The position numbers were made by a program, and so were the translations under genes. DNA of 64,000 nt from assembly GCA_948330435.1 (NCBI GenBank), contig CAOJBY010000003.1, positions 124,001 to 188,000 on the forward strand. The letters are read 5' to 3'. Every line of letters begins with the position of its first letter. The stretch's first letter is position 1. Of this stretch, positions 1-8,250 are shown in pieces. The stretch comes from an uncultured Lachnoclostridium sp. (GTDB lineage: Bacteria; Bacillota; Clostridia; Lachnospirales; Lachnospiraceae). The notes below the pieces were generated by a model. That model made no database searches. It worked only from the letters and a program-made list of their open reading frames with translations, and had not been told where the DNA came from.

Positions 1-909
1 AATTCCCCGTGCTCTCCATTACCTTGAAAGATATGGATGCCAGAGATTTTGAGGGTGCAAAGGCCGCTCTTAGTACGCTCATTGGACGTGCGGCTCTTTG
101 CTTTTCGTTTTTGTCAAAGAGTGAAAAGCTTACGGGGGAACAGCGGGTACAGTATGCACAATTAATAAGGAATGATGCGGAGGGCCGTCAGATATTCTCC
201 ATATCGGAGGAAGCTTTGAAAAATCTGCTAAGCCGGGCTTTAAAAAGTAATGACAGCATTTATTTTTCCGTTCTGACAGGGTGTCTGCGGATTGCGAAAG
301 AGAGCATTTTTACCGGACTTAATAATTTTAAGGTCTATTCCATATCAGATGCCCGTTTTGATGAATATTTTGGATTTACGGAGGAAGAAGTAAAGGCCAT
401 GCTGGACTATTATGGTCCGGAAAAATATGAGTCTGTCATAAAGGAGTGGTTCAGGGAGGAAGCGGGAAAGGATATCTCGAGACTGGATGCACTTTGCGAA
501 GCCTTTGCCCGGGGAGATGGTAGAGAAATATTTTAATTCTTATCTCAGCAAGACCATCAGCATCCGTGATACGGCTGTCCGCAAAGATAGAAAAGAAAGC
601 TTCTGCCACGGTGTTCTGCTGGGCATTCTAAGCCATAAAGGAGACTGGGATGTGATTTCCAACGCAGAATCCCAGGACGGGTACGGCGATATTCTTGTTG
701 AACTTGAAGAAAACATTGGAATCGTGATTGAGCTTAAATATTCGGAGAATGAAGATATAGAAGACGCTTGCCAAAAAGCATTGAAGCAGATTGAGGAAAG
801 GAATTATGAGGCACGGCTTACAGAGGACGGAATGGAGAAAATAATTTGGTATGGAATTGCCTGCCGGAAAAAGAAATGCCGGGTGGCGGTTTTTTCAAAA
901 GATATTTAA
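1..909 (+). pseudogene. AAA-ATPase-like / PD-(D/E)XK protein, decayed remnant
   Basis: Two frames together give one gene whose start lies before the window. Frame 3 (to 536) reads through the C-terminal part of an AAA-ATPase-like domain, with the typical stretch FDEYFGFTEEEV. Frame 1 (from about 487 to 909) gives a PD-(D/E)XK nuclease-like domain of the DUF1703 type, with SYLSKTISIRDT, DGYGDILVE and VIELKY (the likely D...E-x-K core). The switch lies near 520-535, so a frameshift is needed. The WYDGYRFG block normally between the domains is missing, so there is also an internal deletion. These genes are common, multicopy and often decayed in Clostridia and Bacteroidetes; their function is poorly known. 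Reading it as a pseudogene rests on the frame change and the missing block. Confidence 0.8.
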
Positions 910-1091
910 AGGGTTTTAAGATATGTTTACTCACAGAAGCCGTGCATTGTTGCGGTTCTTTTGGACATATTAATCGTAAGAGTGTATGCCCTCCAGGAAC
1001 AAGGGGACGCTTGCTCTCGGAGTGTAGTTTCTGCATTTTCAGATAAGAATTTAAAAATGGGGAAAGCCCTGAGGAAAGGAGTAGAAAGGCT

Positions 1092-2384
1092 ATGAAAGAA
1101 ATCGTATATCAGGTAACGAATCCCATGGGGGTTCACGCACGTCCCTGTGCACTGCTGGCTCAGTGCTGTGTAAACTTCAAAAGTATTGTCACAGTGGCGG
1201 CAAACGGAAAAGTGGCTGATGGACGCAATGTGCTGGAACTTTTGGCTCTGCGTGTAAAGGTGGGAGACACCCTGACCATGCAGGTGAACGGAGAGGATGA
1301 AGATCAGGCCTGGAGGGCGGTTCAGGCAGTGATTGACAAGGAGTTTAATGAAAAAAAGGCTGCCAAGCTGCTGCGGATTGCCTTTTTTGGTGCCAAGGAT
1401 TACGATCGAATCTTTTTCAGCGAACTAACCAGAGATAAGGGAGAGGGAACCTATAATTCGGACATCCATTATTTTACATCTAATTTGGGGCCGGAGACCG
1501 TGAATTTGGCGGACGGCTATGATGCGGTCTGCGTCTTCGTCAATGACAATGTATCCCGCCCGGTAGTGGAACGCCTAAAGGAATGCGGTATACGGCTGAT
1601 TCTTCTGCGGTGTGCCGGATTCAATAACGTGGATCTGGAAGCGGCAAGAGACTGCGGAATTACGATTTTGCGTGTGCCGGCTTATTCTCCCTATGCGGTG
1701 GCAGAGCATGCTATGGCGATTGTTCAGGAAGCAAACCGCCGGCTTCATAAGGCGTATAATAAGGTAAAGGATAATAATTTTGCATTAAGCGGACTTCTGG
1801 GACTGGATTTGCACAACAGGGTAGCCGGAATCGTGGGCACTGGTAAGATTGGCGTGTGCATGGCAAAGATCTGCAGGGGATATGGGATGACGGTGCTGGG
1901 CTGGGATGCTTATCCGAATGAGGAGCTGGTAAAGGAGGGAATCCTGACTTATGTGGATAAGGAAGAATTGTTCCGCCGTGCGGATCTTATCTCTCTCCAT
2001 GCTCCGCTGTTCCCCGCCACCCATCACATTGTCAATGAAGAAAGCATTGGGTGGATGAAAGATACGGCTATGCTGGTGAATACGGCAAGAGGTGCATTGG
2101 TTGATAATGAAGCACTGATTGCTGCTCTGAAAAAGGGTAAATTCCAGGCTGTGGCTCTGGATGTTTATGAGGGCGAGGATGAGAATGTCTATACAGACCG
2201 CAGCGATAAGGTGATCACAGATGATATCACGGCCCGGCTTCTCATGTTCCCCCAGGTAGTACTGACCAGTCATCAGGCGTTTTTCACCAGAGAAGCCATG
2301 CAGGCCATCGCCGTAGTTACCATGGAAAATGCCCGGAATTTCAATGAGGGAAATGACTATGGCAACGCAGAAGTAAAAGCCTGA
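1092..2384 (+). CDS. HPr domain fused to D-lactate dehydrogenase-type 2-hydroxyacid dehydrogenase
   Basis: Residues 1 to about 87 form an HPr-like phosphocarrier domain. The phospho-acceptor His15 sits in GVHARP, exactly at the canonical position, but position 46 (the regulatory Ser in Firmicutes HPr) is Asn. From about residue 95 to the end there is a D-isomer 2-hydroxyacid dehydrogenase: the NAD-binding turn GIVGTGKIG, catalytic Arg in TARGALVD, Glu in DVYEGED and His in SHQAFF. The HQAFFTREA stretch favours D-lactate dehydrogenase over other members. It should reduce pyruvate to D-lactate with NADH in the cytoplasm. The HPr part suggests coupling to PTS phosphorylation state. Start chosen at ATG 1092 after AAAGGAG at about 1075. 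It is monocistronic, ended by the 2419-2484 hairpin. Confidence 0.85.
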   Translation: MKEIVYQVTNPMGVHARPCALLAQCCVNFKSIVTVAANGKVADGRNVLELLALRVKVGDTLTMQVNGEDEDQAWRAVQAVIDKEFNEKKAAKLLRIAFFGAKDYDRIFFSELTRDKGEGTYNSDIHYFTSNLGPETVNLADGYDAVCVFVNDNVSRPVVERLKECGIRLILLRCAGFNNVDLEAARDCGITILRVPAYSPYAVAEHAMAIVQEANRRLHKAYNKVKDNNFALSGLLGLDLHNRVAGIVGTGKIGVCMAKICRGYGMTVLGWDAYPNEELVKEGILTYVDKEELFRRADLISLHAPLFPATHHIVNEESIGWMKDTAMLVNTARGALVDNEALIAALKKGKFQAVALDVYEGEDENVYTDRSDKVITDDITARLLMFPQVVLTSHQAFFTREAMQAIAVVTMENARNFNEGNDYGNAEVKA

Positions 2385-2418
2385 CTTAAATCAGCGATCC
2401 GAAGCTGACAGCACAGAC

Positions 2419-2484
2419 GGGCGGACTTTTCCGATATCAGATGTCCGGCTGTTCACGAACACCTGATATCGGAAAAGTCCGCCT
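2419..2484. terminator. Strong convergent hairpin between two genes
   Basis: A stem of 21 perfect pairs plus one wobble (arms 2419-2440 and 2463-2484, loop 22 nt) lies between the stop of the HPr-dehydrogenase gene and the 3' end of the minus-strand gene. There is no clear T run, so this may be a barrier or processing hairpin rather than a classical Rho-independent terminator. Its position serves both strands. Confidence 0.6.
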
Positions 2485-2507
2485 GCCTGCCCTGCTGCGT
2501 CCAGGTC

Positions 2508-2894
2508 CTACTTCATAAAACTTTTCGCCAACTGTACCATCTGCTCCATCCGGGCAACTTCCTCCGGGGATTTTCCTTGCTTTAGCGTCTCAAAAATCTG
2601 GTTAAATTCCTCCTGAGACATCTGCTGATTGGAGTTTTTGGCAGCGTTCATTATTTTCTGAAAATCATTTGGATTCATGCTATCACCCCTTTCTGGCATG
2701 GGCGGCGGGGAAAATGCTTCCGGATTATCCTCTGCATCCCTTTCATTTTGCATATTAGACATCATATTGGAATACTGCATGTAGGCAGTCAACATCTCCA
2801 TAATCCGGATAATAGAATCAATTTTTTGATTTAATTCATTGCATTTTTTTTGTACATCGTGAAGAAGTTTGTAGCTGTCTTCTGTAAAATTCAT
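2508..2894 (-). CDS. Hypothetical protein, 128 aa, Met/Gln/Asn-rich
   Basis: I do not recognise a family. The protein starts MNFTEDSYKLL, has an amphipathic helical N-terminal half (residues 5-45, coiled-coil-like), a Pro-rich break (SPPPMPERG) and a helical C-terminal half ending QLAKSFMK. There is no signal peptide or membrane segment. On the minus strand AGAGGGGG lies just before ATG 2894, a good ribosome site, which supports a real gene. It stands alone, converging on the dehydrogenase gene and diverging from the element at 2989. Role unknown; the Met-rich ends recall small clostridial spore or cytosolic proteins, but that is only an impression. Confidence 0.65.
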   Translation of the reverse strand: MNFTEDSYKLLHDVQKKCNELNQKIDSIIRIMEMLTAYMQYSNMMSNMQNERDAEDNPEAFSPPPMPERGDSMNPNDFQKIMNAAKNSNQQMSQEEFNQIFETLKQGKSPEEVARMEQMVQLAKSFMK

Positions 2895-2988
2895 ATGGAT
2901 TTCCCCCTCTTTTCTTTAATATATGTACCCCCGCAGGAAATATGAATATCATAAATATGAATCTAACATTCTGCTAAGGTGCACGGAC

Positions 2989-3058
2989 GGTAAAGTCACA
3001 AGCTCTCTTTCATAAACGTGTACCGAAGTGACTTTACTCTTTCGTGCTGCCATGCAGC
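2989..3058 (+). promoter_or_regulatory. Short member of the intergenic hairpin family (5'-leader type)
   Basis: Arms GGTAAAGTCAC (2989-2999) and GTGACTTTAC (3028-3037) pair. A second small hairpin GCTGC-CAT-GCAGC follows (3046-3058), then AGGAGG 11 nt further on. The same layout, with other bases in the arms, recurs at 13411-13526 and 37949-38063. It lacks the long inner stem of those copies. Confidence 0.55.
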
Positions 3059-3079
3059 AACTTTGAACAGGAGGTTTTT

Positions 3080-3241
3080 ATGGGACGTTTGATCATAGAT
3101 GATACGACGGTTTACGAACTTGATGAGGAGTGCATGAGACAGAAAGAGCAAGAGAAAAAGGCTTGGGGCGGGACAAAGGAAGAGGAAGCAAAAGGAATGA
3201 TTTTTGCAAGAGACAGGGTGAAAGAAAGGCCGGCTCCATAG
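3080..3241 (+). CDS. Small hypothetical protein, 53 aa, charged
   Basis: ATG 3080 is preceded by AGGAGG at 3069-3074 with a 5-nt spacer, a near-ideal ribosome site. The product MGRLIIDDTTVYELDEECM... is short, strongly charged (Glu/Lys-rich) and has no membrane segment. The stop codon lies in the loop of a terminator hairpin, as expected for a compact gene. An upstream in-frame ATG (3044) overlaps the small hairpin and is not used in this call. The gene follows the structured element at 2989-3058, which may control it. Function unknown. Confidence 0.6.
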   Translation: MGRLIIDDTTVYELDEECMRQKEQEKKAWGGTKEEEAKGMIFARDRVKERPAP

Positions 3242-3252
3242 AGCCGGCCTTT
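3225..3252. terminator. Bidirectional Rho-independent terminator
   Basis: A perfect 12-bp stem, AAAGGCCGGCTC / GAGCCGGCCTTT, with a 4-nt loop separates the convergent genes 3080-3241 (+) and 3265-3510 (-). Confidence 0.85.
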
Positions 3253-3264
3253 CCGGATGACTGA

Positions 3265-3510
3265 TTAGCATCCGCATCCATTGTTGCCGCCGAAGAAGCC
3301 GCCATTGCCGCCGCAGCAGAACAGAAGCAGGATGATCCACAGACAGCTGTTGTCACCACATCCTCCGTTGCCGCCGAAGAAGCCGTTATTGCCGCCGCAT
3401 CCGCCGCAGCAAGAGAGCAGCAAAAGGATCCAGATCCAAGAACAGCAGCTATTGTTGTTGCTCATTTCATTACATCCACATCCACAGTTTGTAGCAGTCA
3501 AATCACTCAT
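3265..3510 (-). CDS. Cys/Gly-rich repeat protein, 81 aa (14 Cys)
   Basis: The protein contains an internal duplication: a hydrophobic WIWILLLLSCC or LWIILLLFCC core followed by a Gly/Asn/Cys loop with NGFFGG or GGFFGG. There are 14 cysteines, mostly as CC or CGC. A minus-strand GGAGG lies about 8 nt before ATG 3510. Annotators sometimes give such Lachnospiraceae proteins the label chorion class high-cysteine protein, which is a composition match only. The two hydrophobic cores could be membrane-inserted, or the protein could cross-link through disulfides in a spore or envelope layer. Function unknown. Confidence 0.7.
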   Translation of the reverse strand: MSDLTATNCGCGCNEMSNNNSCCSWIWILLLLSCCGGCGGNNGFFGGNGGCGDNSCLWIILLLFCCGGNGGFFGGNNGCGC

Positions 3511-3794
3511 GAGAAATCCTCCAAAATAATTATTTACAATCCCATACTATGTGAAAGTGGGGAAAGTGTGAATTCTCTTGAAAGATGAAAATAAAATTTT
3601 TGCAGGAGACTTGTACAAACTCCGTGTTTGTGAGAGAATAAAAAAGAAAAAAAGTATAAAGATAAAAGAAAGGGCTATGATTTTAGAATATTTAATTTTC
3701 ACAATAGTTATCGTATGTATAAGGAATTATGCTATCCAAGGTTTTTTGCTTTGTGAGAATAGAATCTCAGAATCATGGTAATAGGAATAAAGTT

Positions 3795-4586
3795 ATGCCT
3801 GCAACCTACGCACATTATCAATTCGGAAAGCTGGTTTATAAGGCTCTGCCAAAGGAGATACAAACCATCATAAAGGAAAATAAGGCAGCCTACCTGCTCG
3901 GGCTTCACGGGCCGGATCTGGTTTTCTATTACCGTCCGGTATGGAAGAATAAGATAAATCAGCTTGGGGTTAAGATGCACAAGGAGTCGGCTATTGACTT
4001 TTTTGAAAAGGGCAGGCAAAGGTATCAGGAGCATCCAAGTAATATTCTCTTGTCTTACCTCTGCGGCTTTCTCTGTCACTTTATGTTGGATAGCGAGTGC
4101 CATCCTTACATCAATGACTATATGGAGAAGCATCATCTTGGCCATTTGGCGATTGAGACGGATTTTGATCGTTTTTTGATAGAAGCGGATGGGAAAGATC
4201 CGGTGCGTCTTAACTGTACGGCCCATCTGTGCCAGGATCATGATACGGAAGAGGCGATAGCTTCTATGTTCGAGGGAGTGACGGTACGGCAGATTGATCA
4301 GTCCATACAGGGCTTTCGCCGTAGCATCCGTTTTTTTCAGTGCCCAACCATGGGTAAGCGGCTGTTTTTGCGGGGATTATCAAGAATAGCAGGTCAGGAC
4401 AGGCAGATTGGCGGTTTGATTATGGACGGGGTGCCAAAGTCCGCCTGTGACAAGAGCCGGATTTATCTGCGGGAGCGTCTTCATAAGGCAGTGCTTCCCA
4501 CAGCGGAAGTGATTGAGGAATACGTCTATGGAATTGCCACCGGGGAGCCTTTAAACCCAAGACTGGCCAGAGACTACGAAAAATAA
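3795..4586 (+). CDS. Zinc-dependent phospholipase C-like protein (PF00882-type), cytosolic
   Basis: Begins MPATYAHYQFG. The His-rich N-terminus, LLGLHGPDLVFY, SYLCGFLCHFMLDSECHPYIND and HLAIETDFDRFL carry the His/Asp ligands typical of the zinc-dependent phospholipase C fold. There is no signal peptide, unlike the secreted alpha-toxin class, so the role is probably not extracellular lipolysis. Cytosolic homologues are common and uncharacterised in Lachnospiraceae. Start chosen at ATG 3795 (ribosome site weak, TAGGAATAA); a longer start at 3729 would add residues unlike the family. Followed by the large hairpin element 4607-4711. Confidence 0.75.
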   Translation: MPATYAHYQFGKLVYKALPKEIQTIIKENKAAYLLGLHGPDLVFYYRPVWKNKINQLGVKMHKESAIDFFEKGRQRYQEHPSNILLSYLCGFLCHFMLDSECHPYINDYMEKHHLGHLAIETDFDRFLIEADGKDPVRLNCTAHLCQDHDTEEAIASMFEGVTVRQIDQSIQGFRRSIRFFQCPTMGKRLFLRGLSRIAGQDRQIGGLIMDGVPKSACDKSRIYLRERLHKAVLPTAEVIEEYVYGIATGEPLNPRLARDYEK

Positions 4587-4606
4587 ATATTACGGAACTT
4601 AAATCA

Positions 4607-4711
4607 GTAACATCCTGTCAATGCACAGAAGAATTTGCGGACACATCTTTTTGTGGTCGAAAATTCTTCTATATAAGGGTGTACTGACAGGATGTTACGG
4701 GACTGGAATAG
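4607..4711 (+). promoter_or_regulatory. Large covarying hairpin element, type 1 (copy a)
   Basis: Outer stem GTAACATCCTGTCA (4607-4620) with TGACAGGATGTTAC (4685-4698), 14 bp perfect. Inner stem AGAAGAATTT (4627-4636) with AAATTCTTCT (4661-4670). The tail ACGGGACTGGAATA runs into the ribosome site of the MFS gene. The related copy at 37797-37900 keeps the unpaired bases but swaps the paired ones compensatorily, so the RNA or DNA fold is probably what is conserved. Confidence 0.7.
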
Positions 4712-4718
4712 GAGCGAT

Positions 4719-5954
4719 ATGGACAAACTGACGAAACTTGAGAAGAAGTGGATTCTCTATGATGTGGGCAACTCGGCTTTTGTACTGCTGGCCGCCACCA
4801 TCATTCCAATATACTATAAAAATATAGCGGAGGGCAGCGGAATCAGTGCGGCGGATTCCACCGCATATTTCAGCTATGCCACATCCATTGTGACAATCAT
4901 TGTTGCGATTCTTGGCCCTGTTCTTGGGACGTTGGCGGATACCAAGGGCTTTAAGAAGCCGGTGTTTACTTTTTTCGTTATGATGGGGGTTTTGGGCTGT
5001 GCCGGACTTGCCGTCCCCAAAACCTGGCTTATTTTTCTGGTGGTCTATGTATTGGCGAAAGTGGGATTGAATGCAAGTTTGGTCTTTTACGATGCCATGC
5101 TTGGAGATGTGACCACGGATGAACGGATGGATGTGGTGTCGGCTCAGGGCTATGCCTGGGGATATATCGGAAGCTGTATTCCCTTTATTTTCAGCCTGAT
5201 CTTTGTGCTGTTCTCTGACACCATCGGTATCGGCATCAATGCTGCCATGACGATTGCATTTTTGCTCAATGCGGCCTGGTGGCTTTTGGTGACGCTGCCT
5301 TTGCTGAAAGCTTATGAGCAGAAGCATTATGTGGAACGCTCTGCCCATCCGGTGCGGGACAGCTTCACCCGCCTGGCCCATATTTTTTCGGAAATTCGTA
5401 CAAAGCCTGCCATCTGGTATTTTCTGCTGGCGTTCTTCTTCTACATCGACGGGGTGTATACCATCATTGATATGGCGACCTCCTATGGAAAGGACGTGGG
5501 AATCAGTGACACCAACCTTTTGCTTGCTCTGCTTCTGACTCAGGTGGTGGCCTTTCCCTGCTCCATCCTTTTTGGATATCTGTCCAAGCATGTGAAGAAT
5601 ACGGTGCTGATTCAGGCATCCATCATCGGTTATTTCGGCGTGGTGCTGTTTGCCCTGCAGCTTGATAAGACCTGGGAGTTCTGGTTCCTTGCCGTGTGGG
5701 TGGCCGTGTTCCAGGGGGCCATTCAGTCTCTGTCACGCTCGTATTTTGCAAAGATTGTGCCGAAAGAGAAAGCCACGGAGTATTTCGGATTCTTTGATAT
5801 CTTCGGCAAGGGTGCGGCCTTTATGGGGACGCTTTTGATGGGAATCTCCACACAGCTTTTTAATACCTCCAGGGCGGGAGTATCGGTGTTGGCGGTGATG
5901 TTTGCCGTGGGCTTTGTCCTGTTTCGAATGGCGGTTTCGAAAGCGGATGCATAG
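4719..5954 (+). CDS. MFS transporter, UMF1 / Atg22-like family
   Basis: Begins MDKLTKLEKKWILYDVGNSAF, the typical N-terminus of the UMF1 (vacuole effluxer Atg22-like) family. About 12 hydrophobic segments follow, with the motif ...GPVLGTLADTKGFKKP in the loop after the second helix. It is probably an inner-membrane exporter; in bacteria the substrates are unknown, and amino acids are suggested by the fungal relative. ATG 4719 is chosen because ATAGGAG sits 4-10 nt upstream; the ATG at 4692 lies inside the hairpin stem. The subtilisin gene follows 32 nt downstream, so the two may be co-transcribed. Confidence 0.85.
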   Translation: MDKLTKLEKKWILYDVGNSAFVLLAATIIPIYYKNIAEGSGISAADSTAYFSYATSIVTIIVAILGPVLGTLADTKGFKKPVFTFFVMMGVLGCAGLAVPKTWLIFLVVYVLAKVGLNASLVFYDAMLGDVTTDERMDVVSAQGYAWGYIGSCIPFIFSLIFVLFSDTIGIGINAAMTIAFLLNAAWWLLVTLPLLKAYEQKHYVERSAHPVRDSFTRLAHIFSEIRTKPAIWYFLLAFFFYIDGVYTIIDMATSYGKDVGISDTNLLLALLLTQVVAFPCSILFGYLSKHVKNTVLIQASIIGYFGVVLFALQLDKTWEFWFLAVWVAVFQGAIQSLSRSYFAKIVPKEKATEYFGFFDIFGKGAAFMGTLLMGISTQLFNTSRAGVSVLAVMFAVGFVLFRMAVSKADA

Positions 5955-5986
5955 GATAATAGAAAAGCAAAAGGAGCTGCTTTTCT

Positions 5987-6916
5987 ATGAATCGTGTACG
6001 GGAGCTTGTGGGAGCTTCGGCGGCTTACCGCCAGGGATATAGGGGGGCGGGCGTTGGGGTTGCAGTATTGGATTCGGGCATAGACCCACAGCATCCGGAT
6101 TTAAAAGGGAGGATCGTTTACTCCTACAATTATATTGGACGAAATCAGCATGGGACAGATGACTGCGGTCATGGAACCCACATTTGCGGTATAATAGGGG
6201 GAACCGGAATGGCATCCGGTGGAAAGTACCAGGGACTTGCACCAGAATGCCATTTTGTGTCTTTAAAGGTATTGGACAGAATGGGAAACGGAAACAGCAG
6301 GGCCGTGGTGGAGGCACTTCACTGGCTGATGGATCACGGGAAAGAGTATGATGTGCGGATTATCAATATTTCCATGGGAAGCACGGCACCCCGGTATACG
6401 GAAAAATCAGGGCTTTTGGAGGCCGTGGAGGAGGCCTGGGACGCAGGGTTTGTTATCTGTGCCGCTGCCGGGAACCAGGGCCCGGACCGGTCTACCATTA
6501 CCGTGCCAGGCACCAGTCCCAGGATCATTACCGTGGGCAGTTCCGACGATAACCAGGTGGTCCGGGTGATGGGAAAACGCCGGGCCAATTATTCAGGAAG
6601 AGGGCCGACGGCCGCCTGTGTCTGTAAGCCAGACGTGGTGGCACCGGGGGCATATATTGTCTCTTGCAATGGGGCATGGCGAAAGCCGGGAGCTGCCGTT
6701 TATGCCACGAAGTCAGGAACCTCCATGGCAACGCCGGTGGTCTCGGGCAGCCTGGCATTATTGCTTTCCGCAAGGAGAGAGCTGACTAATAAGGAGGTAA
6801 AAATGCTATTGTCCACTTCCTGCCGGAATCTGGGGCTTCCCCGGAATCAGCAGGGGTGGGGGATGATCTGCGTGCCCAGACTTTTGGGGCAGGGAACAGA
6901 GTTTTGCCGGGAATAA
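5987..6916 (+). CDS. Intracellular subtilisin-like serine protease (S8 family)
   Basis: A complete S8 catalytic set is visible: Asp29 in VLDSGID, His62 in GHGTH, the oxyanion Asn in AAAGNQGP and Ser246 in GTSMATP. It has 309 residues and neither signal peptide nor long propeptide. This resembles the intracellular serine protease (ISP) group, whose members act on cytosolic proteins. It follows the MFS gene by 32 nt and is ended by the hairpin at 6941. Substrate unknown. Confidence 0.9.
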   Translation: MNRVRELVGASAAYRQGYRGAGVGVAVLDSGIDPQHPDLKGRIVYSYNYIGRNQHGTDDCGHGTHICGIIGGTGMASGGKYQGLAPECHFVSLKVLDRMGNGNSRAVVEALHWLMDHGKEYDVRIINISMGSTAPRYTEKSGLLEAVEEAWDAGFVICAAAGNQGPDRSTITVPGTSPRIITVGSSDDNQVVRVMGKRRANYSGRGPTAACVCKPDVVAPGAYIVSCNGAWRKPGAAVYATKSGTSMATPVVSGSLALLLSARRELTNKEVKMLLSTSCRNLGLPRNQQGWGMICVPRLLGQGTEFCRE

Positions 6917-6940
6917 TTATAAATAGGGGGATGCTTAAGA

Positions 6941-6974
6941 AGAGGGTGTTGCGAAATAAGCGGCACTCTCTTTT
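6941..6974 (+). terminator. Rho-independent terminator
   Basis: Stem AGAGGGTGTTG / CGGCACTCTCT (with wobble pairs), then TTTT. It is preceded by an AATTATAAATA-GGGG-ATG-TTAAGAA stretch that recurs before the terminator at 8121. From here to 7206 no further gene is visible; the stretch is AT-rich and probably holds the promoter of the epimerase. Confidence 0.7.
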
Positions 6975-7206
6975 GCTATTCCATTGACAAGATGTTTTTG
7001 ATGATAAAAATAATAAGAATATTAAATTTAAGCTTATATCAAAGAAAATATTGCAATCTGCTTTCCTTGCGTATATCATGATATTATATTCTTTTGTACA
7101 AGGAGAGTATTATCCTCTTCGGACAAAGGAAATATGATTGACAGCAGGAGGACAGGGAAACGGGATAAAACGATAGTGGGGATGGATGAGAGAAAGGAGA
7201 AGTAAT

Positions 7207-8091
7207 ATGCAGCATGGCGTTTATTATGCTTATTGGGAAAGAGAGTGGGATGGTGACTACAAGTATTATATTCAAAAAGCGGCAAAGTTAGGCTTTGACA
7301 TTCTAGAGATTGCTGCGGGCCCGATACCAGATTACACGGAGGAAGAGCTACACGATTTGAGAGCCTGTGCCGAGGAGAATGGAATTCGCCTTACGGTGGG
7401 ATATGGTCCGGCACCGGAGAACAATATTGCTTCCGCAGATCCGAACGTGCGGGAGCATGCATTGGAATTCTACAAGGACTTATTTGGGAGGATGGAAAAG
7501 CTCAATGCCACATTAATTGGCGGTGCCATTTATTCCTGCTGGCCCATTGATTACAGCAAGCCTGTGGACAAAAAGGGCGACTGGGAGAGAGGAATCGAGG
7601 GAATGGCAAAACTGGGCAGGATTGGCCTTGATTACGGAATCGAGACCATCGGTCTGGAAGTGCTGAACCGCTTTGAAAATCATGTGCTGAATACCTCAAA
7701 AGAGGGAACGGAATTTGTTCAGTCTGTTCGCCAATTGGAGCCGAAAGCCGTAAACGTAAAGGTGATGCTGGACACATTCCATATGAACATTGAGGAACAG
7801 AGCATTGGAAATGCAATCCGGACGGCAGGCAGTCTTCTGGGACATTTCCACACGGGAGAGTGCAACCGCATGGTTCCGGGCCAGGGCAGGACTCCCTGGA
7901 GAGAGATTCACGATACCCTGGAGGACATCCATTACAACGGGACGGTGGTTATGGAGCCTTTTGTGATTCCTGGAGGAACCGTTGGAAAGGATATTAAAAT
8001 CTGGCGGAACATGGTGGAGGATACCAGTGAGGAAGCCCTGGATCGGGATATCGAGGAAGCTTTGAGATTTCAGCGATATATGCTGGGATAA
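7207..8091 (+). CDS. D-psicose (D-allulose) 3-epimerase
   Basis: Starts MQHGVYYAYWEREW and matches, from memory, the clostridial D-psicose 3-epimerases almost throughout (IGGAIYSCWPIDY, VKVMLDTFHMNIEE, GHFHTGECNR). The metal and catalytic residues are present: Glu151, Asp189, His215 and Glu250, the set used for Mn/Co-dependent C3 epimerisation of ketohexoses (fructose/psicose, tagatose/sorbose). The fold is a TIM barrel; cytosolic. ATG 7207 follows GAAAGGAGA. It stands alone, without PTS or kinase genes beside it, so the natural pathway is not shown by context. Confidence 0.93.
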   Translation: MQHGVYYAYWEREWDGDYKYYIQKAAKLGFDILEIAAGPIPDYTEEELHDLRACAEENGIRLTVGYGPAPENNIASADPNVREHALEFYKDLFGRMEKLNATLIGGAIYSCWPIDYSKPVDKKGDWERGIEGMAKLGRIGLDYGIETIGLEVLNRFENHVLNTSKEGTEFVQSVRQLEPKAVNVKVMLDTFHMNIEEQSIGNAIRTAGSLLGHFHTGECNRMVPGQGRTPWREIHDTLEDIHYNGTVVMEPFVIPGGTVGKDIKIWRNMVEDTSEEALDRDIEEALRFQRYMLG

Positions 8092-8120
8092 GAATTATAA
8101 ATAAGGGAATGTTTAAGAAA

Positions 8121-8144
8121 GCAGGGGGGATACCCCTGCTTTTT
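8121..8144 (+). terminator. Rho-independent terminator
   Basis: Stem GCAGGGG (8121-8127) / CCCCTGC (8133-8139), loop GGATA, then TTTTT. Ends the epimerase transcript. Confidence 0.9.
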
Positions 8145-8159
8145 CTAAATTCTTATATA

Positions 8160-8184
8160 CAAACATATGTTCTGATGATATAAT
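8160..8184 (+). promoter_or_regulatory. Firmicutes-type LexA (SOS) box with -10 hexamer
   Basis: CAAACATATGTTCT at 8160-8173 matches the Gram-positive LexA consensus CGAACATATGTTCG with one change at each side. TATAAT follows at 8179-8184. It lies upstream of a Y-family polymerase gene, the classical SOS target. Confidence 0.75.
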
Positions 8185-8250
8185 TATATTTAAATGAGGG
8201 ATACTAAAACTAAAGTATGAAAAGCAGGAACCTTTGGAATTAATCTATAA

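Noticed and set aside
3578..3781. Plus-strand frame of 67 codons before the phospholipase-like gene
   Set aside because: Overlaps that gene's leader, has poor initiation and no sensible domain; treated as chance in AT-rich DNA.
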